Positions 23,313 to 33,720 of a stretch of 64,000 nt of DNA are shown piece by piece; within the stretch, counting starts at the first letter, position 1; each line of letters opens with the position of its first letter. The stretch is from Asterella californica (taxonomy: Eukaryota; Streptophyta; Marchantiopsida; Marchantiales; Aytoniaceae), in NCBI GenBank assembly GCA_036924285.1, contig JAYKYS010000015.1, positions 7,316,001 through 7,380,000 of the forward strand. The letters are read 5' to 3'. The notes beneath the pieces were generated by a model. That model saw only the letters and a program-made list of their open reading frames with translations. It had not been told where the DNA came from and did no database searches. Both the position numbers and the translations under genes were made by a program.

Positions 23313-23957
23313 AACCTCCTCCCTTTTAAGAAGCAACGTCCTTGTTGCTCAACTGCTGTTCGAAAGCTTTCACTATGAGTGGGACGTGTGCAAGATTGGT
23401 TGCAGGTTCTCATGTTGCTTCATGTAATGGATAGCCTTTTCATTTTACCAAATAATCTACTCGTTGATGACGAGTCTCACGAACACGTTTCTTTAAGATG
23501 CATTCCACTCCAAACTCTTCCTCGTCATCGATAATTTGAGAAAGAGCTCGTGACTCTTACGAATTGCCCAATTGAGGAGGTCGTGGTGTATATCGTCGTA
23601 ATAAAGACACATGAAAAATCGGATGAATCTTCATGTGGGGTGGAAGTTCGAGTTGATATGCCATTGCTCCAATTCTACGGACAACAGAGAAAGGTCCGAT
23701 GAAGCGAGGGTTGAATTTATGACTGCCGATCAGAGTAAGGTTGGTTGTGGATAATCAAACTTGATCACCAATCATGAACTCTTCATGCCGACGGTGTCCA
23801 TCGACATATTGCTTTTGTCGATTCTGAGCAACTTATAGTTTCACCTTAGCTTTTTTCACTCCTTGTTGAATTCGTGCAAAGAATTCATTGACAACATCCA
23901 CTTTAATGTTGACTGACGACGCCGTGTCAAATCGTGTCAAACTTGCTGGTGTAAGAC
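23313..23957 (-). pseudogene. Decayed chromovirus pol 3' end (integrase C-terminus and chromodomain)
   Basis: On the minus strand, from 23957 down, there is integrase C-terminal sequence: GHRREEFMIGDQV (about 23800), FNPRFIGPFSVVRRIGAMAY (about 23710-23650), HPIFHVSLLRRY, and finally a chromodomain (KGYPLHEAT, EPATNLAHVPLIV, about 23455-23375). It ends shortly before the purine tract and LTR. Both conserved chromodomain tryptophan codons read TGA. The fragment breaks off at 23957, exactly where the next element's LTR begins; no more upstream coding sequence of this relic is seen on the far side of that element. Confidence 0.75.
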
Positions 23958-24910
23958 TGTAACGTTCGACCGCAGATCACAGAATCGAGTCGTCCGCCTC
24001 TAGCCAATGAATCGCCGAACGTGAACCTCCTTGAAGACCTTGTATTATATTTGTGTCTCCAGATCCAGTTCGTTAAACTTTCCGCTAATAAACACCAAGG
24101 ATTGGATAACCGTCGGACGGGTTTAGAATAACCAACTAGTCTTTTGCAGGTCTCTGGTACTAATCTCAGGTTTCAGAATGCAATGGAAACTATTCTGGGC
24201 CTGGGTTGGATGAAATTTGGGCAGCGCTTCCGCTACTGGTGATCAAGTCGGAACGCAATAATCCCTGCAGGACTACAGCCAGGACTAGGAAGCCTAGTGG
24301 ATGCTAGGAAGTAGGAAGATACACAGAAATAGAGTCAATTCCACACCAAACGCTTCAATCCAACTCTGGCACTCAATCCAAGCTTGCTTATCATATAACA
24401 AAGCAAATCACGGGCTCATATACATTACACGGTGTTTTCTTGCTGACAGGGTCTCGGAGAAACGCTCAGACCGGCAATTCTTCACTGCTACTGGAACTCT
24501 CTGATGAGAATTTAGCTTCGGAACTGAAATTTCTCCAAAACAGCTAGTTTTCTCTCTAAGCGCTCTGATTATTGTAAAGACTAAATAGACTCCAGAATTC
24601 CTCTGATAATCTCAGCATGTAGCTCTTAACCAAGGGTTTTCTCTCTGTGTAATCTAGTCTAGAACTATAGTCTGCCAAACGTCTTCTCTGCTCACGCAGT
24701 CTGGTCTCTCTGGAAGCCTCCGCTCTGCTCTTGCTCTCTGGTCCGTCTCTGCCGATACAGTAAAATGAAGAATGAAAATAGATGGCCGTTTTAGGGTTCG
24801 CGACCTTGGCTATATACTCTTGCCTTTAGTCCGCAGTCTCCTGAGCCCGGCAGCCAACACCACGTGTGCTTGTTAAATCATCGCCCCTTTTAAAAGTAAA
24901 CAGCGTTACA
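23958..24910 (-). repeat. 3' LTR of the chromovirus
   Basis: 953 bp, same length as its partner. Minus-strand GTATATAGC (about 24810-24818) is the likely TATA box. The purine tract preceding it on the element's strand is TTGGGGCGAT (24911-24920). Confidence 0.93.
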
Positions 24911-25307
24911 ATCGCCCCAACTAACAAAAAGCAGTTCTTCCACTGAACTGCGGTATCTGCAATACCACGTTAGGAACAATACTTCCTCAAATCCAGAGGA
25001 ACACTACCCCATCCGGGGTAAGCTCTTTCTCAGAGCTATGCTCCATTACCGAGCATTCATTGAAGCTTTCGGGTGAGACAAAACCCTAGCTTCCAGGTGG
25101 TGAACTCGTCAGTCTCCTTTTATCCACCTCCTTACTATGATATACACATAGTAGCGTCAGCCTAAACCTGATTGACATCCGACAGTCATAAGAAGTCAGC
25201 AGACCACAACTCCACCTTTAGACGAGCAGATTGGCCAGATCTACTCGGTTCCAGTGTCCTTGAAGGGCCCTTTGGCATGACTCTTCTGACTCGATTCAAT
25301 CCACCGC
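24911..25307 (-). other. 3' untranslated part of the chromovirus with polypurine tract
   Basis: About 400 bases lie between the polyprotein stop and the 3' LTR. The G-rich tract abutting the LTR is the likely plus-strand primer. No coding potential recognised. Confidence 0.6.
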
Positions 25308-28300
25308 TTAGCTGGAAGAGATCACTGCGGACTGTCTTCTCACAAAGTATCTTCGCAGTGGTTCCTGGAACTTGTACAATGCTAGATCATCCAGGAACTC
25401 CCAAGCTTCACTTACCAATCCCGGAACTCTACCTGTCCAACGACATAGGTATTGAGTAACGGGTTCTCTAGCTCCATCTGGATTCGGTGATGCTCGATGA
25501 TCTACTATCTCAATCAACTCAAGATCATCAGCTCTTGGTAATGCTTCTAACACTGGATGCCATTTCTGATATCTTCCTGGCAACGACTCTTGTTCCTCAC
25601 GAAACATCTTTAAGTTAGAAACATGAATGATGGGGTGATAGTGTTTCATACTAGCTGGAAAACGTAACTTATAGGTCACAGGACCTAACTTCTTCTCGAT
25701 CAAGAACGGTCCTGCCCACTTTGGAAGAAGCTTCTTGGCTAAATCCACCCCTGCTGGGATTCTGAAGTTCTTGGTTCTCAACCAGACTCTCTGCCCTTCT
25801 TCGAACTGTACGTCTTGTCTACCACGGTTTGCATACTTGGCATACCGTTGTTGTGCCTTCTCCATGTGTTTCTTTGCCTCTTGAAACACAGTACCCTGAA
25901 CACGTATGAAAGTCTCTAGATCTGGAGGATCTTGATTCGACCTTCCTGTGTTTTCATGCCCCTTGGTAGCCAGAGCTATAGGAGTCCAAGGTGCATGAGA
26001 GCCCGGATAAACCACTTCAAATAGTTTAAATCTTGTACTCGAGTGCTTGGTGTTGTTATATGTAAACTCCACCAAGTCCAAGTGCTCGCTCCAATCACTC
26101 TGATCTCGCATTATATAGTTTCTCAACCCTTGTTCTACTATCTGGATCGTCCTTTCCGTCTGACCATCAGTTTCAGGATGATAAGAGGAACTGAACTTGA
26201 GGGTAGTTCCGAGCCTTCGAAACAAACCCTTCCAAAAATCAGCTACAAACCTCCTATCCAGATCTGAAACAATGTCTTTAGGCATCCCATGATACTTAAA
26301 AACATATCGTATAAACAGTTCAGCGGCACCTCTTGACGTCACTGCTTCCCTACAAGGGATGAAGTGAGCTTGCTTACTGAAACGATCTATAACAACTAAC
26401 AGAGCATCAAAACCTCCTGATTCGGGTAAACCTGTGCATAAGTCCATACTTATGCTCTCCCAAGGCCCATCAGGTATTGGCAATGGCCTCAGCAACCCTG
26501 CAGGTCTCCTCCGCTCAGTTCGTTGTTGCTGACATGTCAAGCAAGTCTGCACGTACTTGATTACATCCTCCAACATGGACGGCCAATAGAACTGCTCTTT
26601 AACTCGTTGCAATGTTCTATTTTGTCCTCCATGTCCAGCCAGTTCACAATCATGACATTCTTGCATGACGAGTGTCCTTAGAGATCCAGCTGGAACATAG
26701 GCCTTGGTTTGCTTGTAAAACCAAAGGCCATTGCGAAATGAGAGATGACGTACCAATGGATCTCTCCCTTGTTGGCTGGTCCAACGTTGAGCCTGAGGAT
26801 CATCTGGCAATGCTTGTCTGATTCGATCCAAAAGCTCTTCACTTGTGTCTTGGGTTGTTAACGCCTGGACACGTCTGCTTAACACATCCGCTGGAATATT
26901 TTCCTTCCCCTTTTGATACCGCCATTCGATATCAAAACGTGCAAGCTCCACTTGCCACCTCTGTTGTTTACGTGACAAACGAGGTTTACTCTGAAAGTAT
27001 GTATTACCCTCACAGTCCGTTACAACAGTAACTTTGCTTGGTAACAAATAATGCTCCCAACGCTTCAAACAATGGATAACTGCGAACATCTCCTGTTCAT
27101 GAGCAGACCATTTTGCCTCAGTCTCTGAGAACTTGTGACTTTCGTAAGCCACCGGATGCTTTCCTTGCATCAACACTCCTCCAATGGCCCATTGAGAAGC
27201 ATCTGTGTGAACCTCGAAAGGTTCTCCCATCTTTGGAAGAGCTAGCACGGGCATCTCTGTCAGTGCTTGTTTCAATCCTTGAAACGCTCGTTCAGCTACT
27301 GGATTCCAAACAACTTTGGAAGCCTTGCGCAATAAGCCAAACAAAGGTGCGGCTTTATGCGCATACTGATAAACAAAGCGCCGAAAATATGTGGCTAATC
27401 CAAGAAAAGATCTGAGCTCATGAACACTCTCAGGTCTCTTCCATTCAACAATGGCTCGAATCTTAGCCCTGTTAGGATGAATGCCCTGCGCATCGATCAA
27501 ACATCCTAGAAACACTACACTCTCTTGTCCAAAAGAGCACTTGCTCTTCTTGAGATAGAGTTGATGTTCTTCTAGGCGCTTAAACACCATCTCAACATCT
27601 ACTAGATGCTGATCCCAAGTGGATGAGAAGATGATGATATCGTCTAGGTACACGATAACACTCTCATCCAAGAGATCTTTGAAGATCTCGTTCATTAGCC
27701 TGCAGAAAGTACCAGGTGCATTGGACAATCCAAACGGCAACACTGTATACTCAAACAAGCCATACCTCGTCCTTACAGCTGTCTTTTCTTCATCACCTTC
27801 TTTGATCCGGATTTGATGATATCCAGAACGCAAATCCAGCTTGGTGAAGTACTTTCTTGTGGCCAATCGATCGGTGGTTTCATCCATGAGAGGAAGAGGA
27901 TACTTGTTCTTGACAGTAACCTTATTGAGTGCACGATAGTCCGCACACATGCGAATACCACCATCCTTCTTGGTCACGAACAACACCGGGGCAGCATAAG
28001 GTGATATACTAGGTCGTAAGATACCCTGAGCTACCAACTCTTTCAACTGAGTCTTCAGCTCTGTCAGCTCATCAAACGACATCCGTCTTGATGGCACTAC
28101 AGTAGGGGTAGCCCCAAGAACCAGATCAATAGCATGATCCAAGGCTCTCCTCGGCGGAAGTCCTGTTGGTAACTGGTCCGGCATTAGGTGAGAATACCTC
28201 TCAATCAATGCCTGCATATCAGGATGTATGGGAAGAGCAGCAACACGTTCTTCCTCATCCGTCTCCACCTTGGGTTTAGACATCACTGCAACCCAAGCTT

Positions 28301-30089
28301 CGTCTACCAACTTGATCTGCTTTCCAAACTGTCTAGCTGTGCAGATCTGAAATGCCACCTTGGCTCGTTGGAACCTACGAGCAGCATGGTTTGGCTCCTT
28401 GGGTCTCTCTTTGATGATCAAAGGATGTGGTTGACCCAAGCCCCATTGATCCATGACAATGACATTCCCTTCTTGAACATCTAGCTTTGCCTTGGTCTCT
28501 TGTAACCAGGACCAGGACAAGATACCTTCCATCGTGTCACCTAAGCTCATAACTAAAAACTCGTGCTTCCTAGTTACCCCTCCAACAGTAACAGGAACAC
28601 TCATGAGTTTTTCTGTAACGGTTGTGCTACCTTGCACAAACCTTACCAACAACGGGCTCATGATCTTGGTTCTAGTCACCCCTAAGGTCCTGACTAGTTT
28701 TTCATCCAAGACATTCACATCTGCTCCAGTATCAATAAGCAAACAACACCGGTGGTTTCCTATTTTCACTTCAATCCACGGCAGAAAATCCCCATGCTCC
28801 ACCAAATGCTCACCAGCACATACCTCTGCTTCAGTAGTCGCCTCAACTGGTTCTTCAATACTGGTTGTCTCTTCAGCTGTAAACCCACGCACGTTGCTCG
28901 TTGTTGAACGTTGAGGACAATCACGAGCGATATGACCGTCCCGTCCGCATCGAAAGCAGATGATCGTCCTTGAAGGTGTAGCACTGCTAGCTCCACTGCT
29001 CCTAGCACCTGAAGTCGAAGCTTGGTTGGATCCTGCATTGGATGCATAGGATCCAGTAGGTCGGGTCTGAGTAGGACCACGAGTAACTCCTTGCTGTTGA
29101 GATCCACGAGGAAACCTCCTTCCCGCTGCACCAAATCTTCCACCACCACGTCCTCTACCACCTCTACTCTGAGAGGACGCTATCTGTCCTTGAGGATTGC
29201 GCCAAAATCCTCTACTAGGCTCGCCACCACTTGTTCCACACTGAAACTTGGAGGGCTGCACGGTATAGTTCCGTTCCCTAGTGTTCTCTGCTGCTTCCAG
29301 AAATGCAAACAAGTCTTGCATGTCCTCGGACTTGTGAAACATAACCCAGCTATCAAACACACTAGCATAGAAGCCCTGCAGACCTTTCTTCAAGTGAAAC
29401 AGCAAATCGGTGCGATCCACCATGTGCAAACGAGTAACCAATTCAGAAAATCGCTGGAGATACTGTCTGATACTCCCTGTCTGTCTCAGATGAATGAGCT
29501 CTAGTCGAAACTGTGTGGCTTCATCCACTGGTACCAAATGTCGTCGGAGTTCATCCTTCAGCTCCGGCCAAGTGGACATAGGAGTTGTACCGTTCAAACT
29601 CCTCATCCGCTGTTGACCTCCATACCATTCCTTCACCTCTCCTTCCAGTCTACTAACAGCATAGGTGAACCAGCTGCGCTCATCGAAGTTCTCCAAGTAA
29701 TTCTCCATTTCAGTAATCCATAACTCAAACTTGGAAAAGCTTTTCTCACCGTTGAAGGCTGATGGTGTCGCTGGTTCAGCCCACTTCACTTTCCGCTTTT
29801 GCCCTTCTTTGGCTGAGCTGCCTTCCGCAACATTCTCTTGCACCTTCTGTGATCCATCTTCATTCTTATCTGCTTGAGCAATATCAACTGCTTCTTCGCC
29901 TGGTAGTGCTAAATCCTTGACTTGCTCGATTTGCAGTACAGGGACCTCCGCTTCCTTCTCTTGTGTCGCTTTTGCTTGAGTTAAATCCGCCTTAAGCACC
30001 TTGTTCTCAGCTTCTACTTGCTCAAGTCGGCCCTCCAACTTTCTCAGCAATGCTTTCATCTCGTCCAACTCGGTCGACACAGCCTCCAT
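25308..30089 (-). CDS. Chromovirus Gag-Pol polyprotein
   Basis: A single 1593-residue frame starts at ATG (30087-30089), just inside the 5' LTR. Order of domains: N-terminal coiled coil (about 5-50); Gag core (about 105-270); Gly/Arg-rich stretch (310-345); CCHC zinc knuckle CFRCGRDGHIARDC (378-391); aspartic protease with DTGA (453-456); reverse transcriptase with YLDD (814-817); RNase H starting HTDAS (961-965); integrase zinc finger (about 1146-1189); integrase core with Asp1216, Asp1276 and Glu1312, giving exact D-35-E spacing; GPF-type module (about 1460); and C-terminal chromodomain (about 1522-1588, with LCRWTG). All catalytic residues I can check are present. Chromodomains bind methylated histone H3 and steer insertion into heterochromatin. 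The protein looks functional. The integrase motif reads VSDLDRRF where VSDRD is usual. Confidence 0.95.
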   Translation of the reverse strand: MEAVSTELDEMKALLRKLEGRLEQVEAENKVLKADLTQAKATQEKEAEVPVLQIEQVKDLALPGEEAVDIAQADKNEDGSQKVQENVAEGSSAKEGQKRKVKWAEPATPSAFNGEKSFSKFELWITEMENYLENFDERSWFTYAVSRLEGEVKEWYGGQQRMRSLNGTTPMSTWPELKDELRRHLVPVDEATQFRLELIHLRQTGSIRQYLQRFSELVTRLHMVDRTDLLFHLKKGLQGFYASVFDSWVMFHKSEDMQDLFAFLEAAENTRERNYTVQPSKFQCGTSGGEPSRGFWRNPQGQIASSQSRGGRGRGGGRFGAAGRRFPRGSQQQGVTRGPTQTRPTGSYASNAGSNQASTSGARSSGASSATPSRTIICFRCGRDGHIARDCPQRSTTSNVRGFTAEETTSIEEPVEATTEAEVCAGEHLVEHGDFLPWIEVKIGNHRCCLLIDTGADVNVLDEKLVRTLGVTRTKIMSPLLVRFVQGSTTVTEKLMSVPVTVGGVTRKHEFLVMSLGDTMEGILSWSWLQETKAKLDVQEGNVIVMDQWGLGQPHPLIIKERPKEPNHAARRFQRAKVAFQICTARQFGKQIKLVDEAWVAVMSKPKVETDEEERVAALPIHPDMQALIERYSHLMPDQLPTGLPPRRALDHAIDLVLGATPTVVPSRRMSFDELTELKTQLKELVAQGILRPSISPYAAPVLFVTKKDGGIRMCADYRALNKVTVKNKYPLPLMDETTDRLATRKYFTKLDLRSGYHQIRIKEGDEEKTAVRTRYGLFEYTVLPFGLSNAPGTFCRLMNEIFKDLLDESVIVYLDDIIIFSSTWDQHLVDVEMVFKRLEEHQLYLKKSKCSFGQESVVFLGCLIDAQGIHPNRAKIRAIVEWKRPESVHELRSFLGLATYFRRFVYQYAHKAAPLFGLLRKASKVVWNPVAERAFQGLKQALTEMPVLALPKMGEPFEVHTDASQWAIGGVLMQGKHPVAYESHKFSETEAKWSAHEQEMFAVIHCLKRWEHYLLPSKVTVVTDCEGNTYFQSKPRLSRKQQRWQVELARFDIEWRYQKGKENIPADVLSRRVQALTTQDTSEELLDRIRQALPDDPQAQRWTSQQGRDPLVRHLSFRNGLWFYKQTKAYVPAGSLRTLVMQECHDCELAGHGGQNRTLQRVKEQFYWPSMLEDVIKYVQTCLTCQQQRTERRRPAGLLRPLPIPDGPWESISMDLCTGLPESGGFDALLVVIDRFSKQAHFIPCREAVTSRGAAELFIRYVFKYHGMPKDIVSDLDRRFVADFWKGLFRRLGTTLKFSSSYHPETDGQTERTIQIVEQGLRNYIMRDQSDWSEHLDLVEFTYNNTKHSSTRFKLFEVVYPGSHAPWTPIALATKGHENTGRSNQDPPDLETFIRVQGTVFQEAKKHMEKAQQRYAKYANRGRQDVQFEEGQRVWLRTKNFRIPAGVDLAKKLLPKWAGPFLIEKKLGPVTYKLRFPASMKHYHPIIHVSNLKMFREEQESLPGRYQKWHPVLEALPRADDLELIEIVDHRASPNPDGAREPVTQYLCRWTGRVPGLVSEAWEFLDDLALYKFQEPLRRYFVRRQSAVISSS

Positions 30090-30125
30090 TGTCGATGGTG
30101 TTTAGCAAAGACTCAACTTGAGCCT

Positions 30126-30137
30126 GCTCTGATACCA
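30126..30137 (-). other. Primer binding site, tRNA-iMet
   Basis: On the element's strand TGGTATCAGAGC, two bases after the 5' LTR, is complementary to the 3' end of plant initiator-methionine tRNA, the usual primer of plant chromoviruses. Confidence 0.92.
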
Positions 30138-30139
30138 AC

Positions 30140-31092
30140 TGTAACGTTCGACCGCAGATCACGGAATCGAGTCGTCCGCCTCTAGCCAATGAATCGCCGA
30201 ACGTGAACCTCCTTGAAGACCTTGTATTATATTTGTGTCTCCAGATCCAGTTCGTTAAACTTTCCGCTAATAAACACCAAGGATTGGATAACCGTCGGAC
30301 GGGTTTAGAATAACCAACTAGTCTTTTGCAGGTCTCTGGTACTAATCTCAGGTTTCAGAATGCAATGGAAACTATTCTGGGCCTGGGTTGGATGAAATTT
30401 GGGCAGCGCTTCCGCTACTGGTGATCAAGTCGGAACGCAATAATCCCTGCAGGACTACAGCCAGGACTAGGAAGCCTAGTGGATGCTAGGAAGTAGGAAG
30501 ATACACAGAAATAGAGTCAATTCCACACCAAACGCTTCAATCCAACTCTGGCACTCAATCCAAGCTTGCTTATCATATAACAAAGCAAATCACGGGCTCA
30601 TATACATTACACGGTGTTTTCTTGCTGACAGGGTCTCGGAGAAACGCTCAGACCGGCAATTCTTCACTGCTACTGGAACTCTCTGATGAGAATTTAGCTT
30701 CGGAACTGAAATTTCTCCAAAACAGCTAGTTTTCTCTCTAAGCGCTCTGATTACTGTAAAGACTAAATAGACTCCAGAATTCCTCTGATAATCTCAGCAT
30801 GTAGCTCTTAACCAAGGGTTTTCTCTCTGTGTAATCTAGTCTAGAACTATAGTCTGCCAAACGTCTTCTCTGCTCACGCAGTCTGGTCTCTCTGGAAGCC
30901 TCCGCTCTGCTCTTGCTCTCTGGTCCGTCTCTGCCGATACAGTAAAATGAAGAATGAAAATAGATGGCCGTTTTAGGGTTCGCGACCTTGGCTATATACT
31001 CTTGCCTTTAGTCCGCAGTCTCCTGAGCCCGGCAGCCAACACCACGTGTGCTTGTTAAATCATCGCCCCTTTTAAAAGTAAACAGCGTTACA
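30140..31092 (-). repeat. 5' LTR of the chromovirus
   Basis: Partner of 23958-24910. Observed differences are G/A at 30172 versus 23990 and C/T near 30754 versus 24572. It drives the polyprotein leftwards. Confidence 0.93.
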
Positions 31093-31109
31093 ATACATTA
31101 TAGATGCGA

Positions 31110-31265
31110 CTGGCGATTTTAGCGCTACTGATAGCGGGGCTTAGCCCAGGTGTTCTCCCTTCGAGGTGGTTATTGCTTGGCCCTTCGGGTCCTTCTTTCC
31201 CTTGTAAGGCTTGATGGGGTCTTCCCATCCGTTTGCTATTCATTGGATCGCGTTTTTCTTTTCTT
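31110..31265 (+). repeat. Dispersed repeat, copy B
   Basis: Inverted relative to copy A at 21568-21705. It lies almost at the right edge of the chromovirus, starting within 20 bases of its LTR. Confidence 0.65.
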
Positions 31266-31978
31266 TTCCCAAAGAACGAAAAGCGAATATCTTCAAATAC
31301 AAAGAAAACCTTCATGTTATGTGAACCGCAAGATTTACATGCAATTGATTTTCGGATTTTAAGGATCACATTCTCGTCTCATATATATCAATTAAAATTA
31401 ATGCTAGGAACCTTATGACAGAGGTGGTTCTCTGTTTTTCTCTTTGAGTAGAAGTCAATTGAGCTCCTTCACGCCCACGGCGTGAAGCTATGGAGGCAAC
31501 CAGCTAGTAACGAGACGGAGGTAGTAATTCCTCGAGTCGTAGGATGAGAGTTTTCTATTCGAAAAAGAGGTGTATTGCAAGTTTGGGGCCAAGTTCAGTA
31601 ATGAAATAAAGGGAGAAGGCACCAGTGCACTCATGAAATATTCGTGCGAAATCTCTTAAGAGCAGTATAGAGAGAATTGGAAATTTGTATGCAGGTTTTC
31701 CGAGATTTATTTTGTGAATCTTTGGACGGAAGAAAGGATCAGTTTTGGGGAGAATTTCTTTATACACAAGGAGAGTATTCATTAGTTTAGAGGAATATGG
31801 ATATGGCGCATTTGATGAAGGCTAAACTCTTACAACGGGAAGAATCAAACTTCTCCGGATTTCAACTAAGTTGACGAAAGAGCTAGAGGTCTGCGGATTA
31901 AATCAACTGTTTGGCCAAGACTGTAACTTCCAAGGATAGTCTGACTTCCTTGCATTATCACTGCTTCCAAGTTCGTTT
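31266..31978. other. Spacer
   Basis: Frames are short and without motifs. A small hairpin (CTTCACGCC/GGCGTGAAG) lies near 31470-31490. Otherwise nothing recognised. Confidence 0.4.
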
Positions 31979-32024
31979 AATTTAATACCTAACCCTTCCG
32001 GCAGGAAGGGTTAGGTATTAAATT
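31979..32024. repeat. Perfect 21-bp inverted repeat (hairpin)
   Basis: The arm AATTTAATACCTAACCCTTCC without its first two bases begins at 31981; the whole pairing region is 31979-31999 with 32004-32024, and the loop is GGCA. All 21 pairs are Watson-Crick. The stem contains CCTAACCC/GGGTTAGG. No tail of T or A follows, and no gene ends here. Confidence 0.85.
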
Positions 32025-32297
32025 CACGAGTACAGTGGCTCGGACTTGTATCTTCTAGAGCGCGGCGATCCATTCAATGCTTATGGGTTCTTTCCTGCTC
32101 TCCCCGTGTTTCCAGGTATGGGTTAACAAATAACGTTTATGAAATAATTTGATAATTTATATATCTTTAATATATATTTATATATTTAACACTTATATAA
32201 TTCTCTAATAACAAAAAGAAAATAAAACAAGAATTCCGAGAAGGAACCCGTGTACAGCGTGCCCCTCCCACTTAATACGTCTTAACGCCATCTCTAC

Positions 32298-32818
32298 GTG
32301 CAGCCGCCCTTTTTCGAAAAAAACAATCTAACCCCTCCCTACGCCCGGCCTATCAACCGAGAACCAGCCGCACTCGCCGCTTGGCGTTTTCCCGTCCCCG
32401 GCCGGAAGTACGTTTTTGGTGCATATTCTTTGTGTCATGAGTTGATGTTATATAATACGGGAGTAGTACCAGTTCCTGATCATTTACAAATTCAAAAGAG
32501 ATATCATATACATGGACAGCGGAAGTGTGGATAGAAGTATACAACTTACCACCGGCTCATGATTTCAGTAAGGGGTTTGCAGGTTACATTAAGGCGGTAT
32601 ACGTGATAGAAAAAGGTCTTATTAAATTCTTTAATTTGTCTTCATCTGGGTATCAATTTTCAGACTTGGAAGAACTTGAGTTGTGGATAGAGTTTTGTGG
32701 TTTAGCTATAGCGTTGCTTGTACCTCAGAGGCCGGACTTCATTAAGGGATCGCAGATAGAGTGGCTGTGGTGGGCATGGGAAAGCCATCACAACTTAAGT
32801 TTACCACGTGTAAACTAG
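32298..32818 (+). pseudogene. Decayed coding region, unknown protein
   Basis: Two overlapping frames follow each other: 32298-32534 (with GVVPVPDHLQIQKRYHIHG) and 32525-32818 (with YIKAVYVIEKGLIKFFNL and SQIEWLWWAWESHHN). Both look protein-like, with aromatic and hydrophobic content typical of a folded domain, and a single frameshift would connect them. No family was recognised. It lies upstream, on the same strand, of a coiled-coil relic and of the old LTR, so it may be part of an older element. Confidence 0.35.
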
Positions 32819-32989
32819 GGGTCCATCTTGAGTACATCCGTGGACAAGTAGATTGGTTGCACACTAGCCAAGAGTCATGTTGTCTTTCTCCATTTTTACA
32901 ACATCTGTATATTCATAAATAGGAGTGGGGACCCGTTACTGAAAAGTTTATAACTTCGTCTAATACAAGAGGGAAGCACCAAAGGAGTT

Positions 32990-33720
32990 AGCAAAATCCG
33001 AAGTAGAGGAACTTGTACCCAAAGAGGAAGTTACAAGCCATCCAGTATTAAGAGCTATGGAGGTGGCAGAGAAGACCATGAGGACAGCAAGGAGAAAGTG
33101 GCAGCTGAAAGTGCAACCCGCACTTCAGCTACTCAGTAGTTTCCACAGAGACACAACTTGCTTTCAACCAGGTGGACTCCTCAAAGCAGTTAAAGGACTG
33201 CTGGATAGAATCGATACCTTGGAAGAAGATGCGCAACGAGTCAACTGTGGTGAGGAGTACTTAGGGCTACTTCGTAAATTATGAATCGTGATTGTGTAGC
33301 AGGGTTTAACGAAGCATCTGAATCTCCGAAAGTTACAGCAACTACAAGGAGCTTATCAAAAGCTGAAGGTAGTTAATGCAGCTTCACAAGAGGAGATCCA
33401 ATCAGCTGAGGCACACAACATGTGGACGGTAAGTGAGTTAGTAAACCTCTACCGTGATAAATTGGAGCTACGACAACAATTGACGGCTAAGATATCAACC
33501 TTTAGTGCGTTTAAAGACTTAACAAGAACGTCGGAGGCTTGACGTTTAGAGGGAGAGCAGCTGCTGGAGAAGCTTTAGCAAGCCGTAACCCACCAGGTGG
33601 CATCAGAGGATGTTTCTAGTGAAGAAGAAGTAAAATTATTACAAGAACCAAACCATGATGGTCTAAACCCTGTCAAGGTATTTGACTTCTTACAGCAGAT
33701 AGAGGGGGTAGTATGAAAAG
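32990..33720 (+). pseudogene. Decayed coiled-coil coding region
   Basis: A first frame (ATG 33057 to 33284, open upstream to about 33000) has EVAEKTMRTARRKWQLKV and LLDRIDTLEEDAQRV. After stops a second stretch (about 33305-33540) contains QQLQGAYQKLKVV and VNLYRDKLELRQQL. A third, up to about 33715, has EEEVKLLQEPNHDG. Charged heptad-like spacing suggests one long coiled-coil protein broken by stops. It resembles the LTR-borne reading frame at 38361-39293 only in being coiled-coil and Glu/Lys-rich; no residue-level match was established. Confidence 0.35.

Larger units (their letters stand above)
23958..31092 (-). mobile_element. Nearly intact chromovirus LTR retrotransposon
   Basis: Two 953-bp LTRs (30140-31092 as 5' LTR, 23958-24910 as 3' LTR) differ at two positions that I can see. 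They flank one long gag-pol frame. LTR ends are TGTAACG and CGTTACA, a perfect 7-bp inverted pair. A tRNA-iMet primer site follows the 5' LTR and a short G-rich tract precedes the 3' LTR. No 5-bp target duplication is present: AAGAC lies on the left and ATACA on the right. Near-identical LTRs and an open polyprotein point to a recent insertion. Confidence 0.95.
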
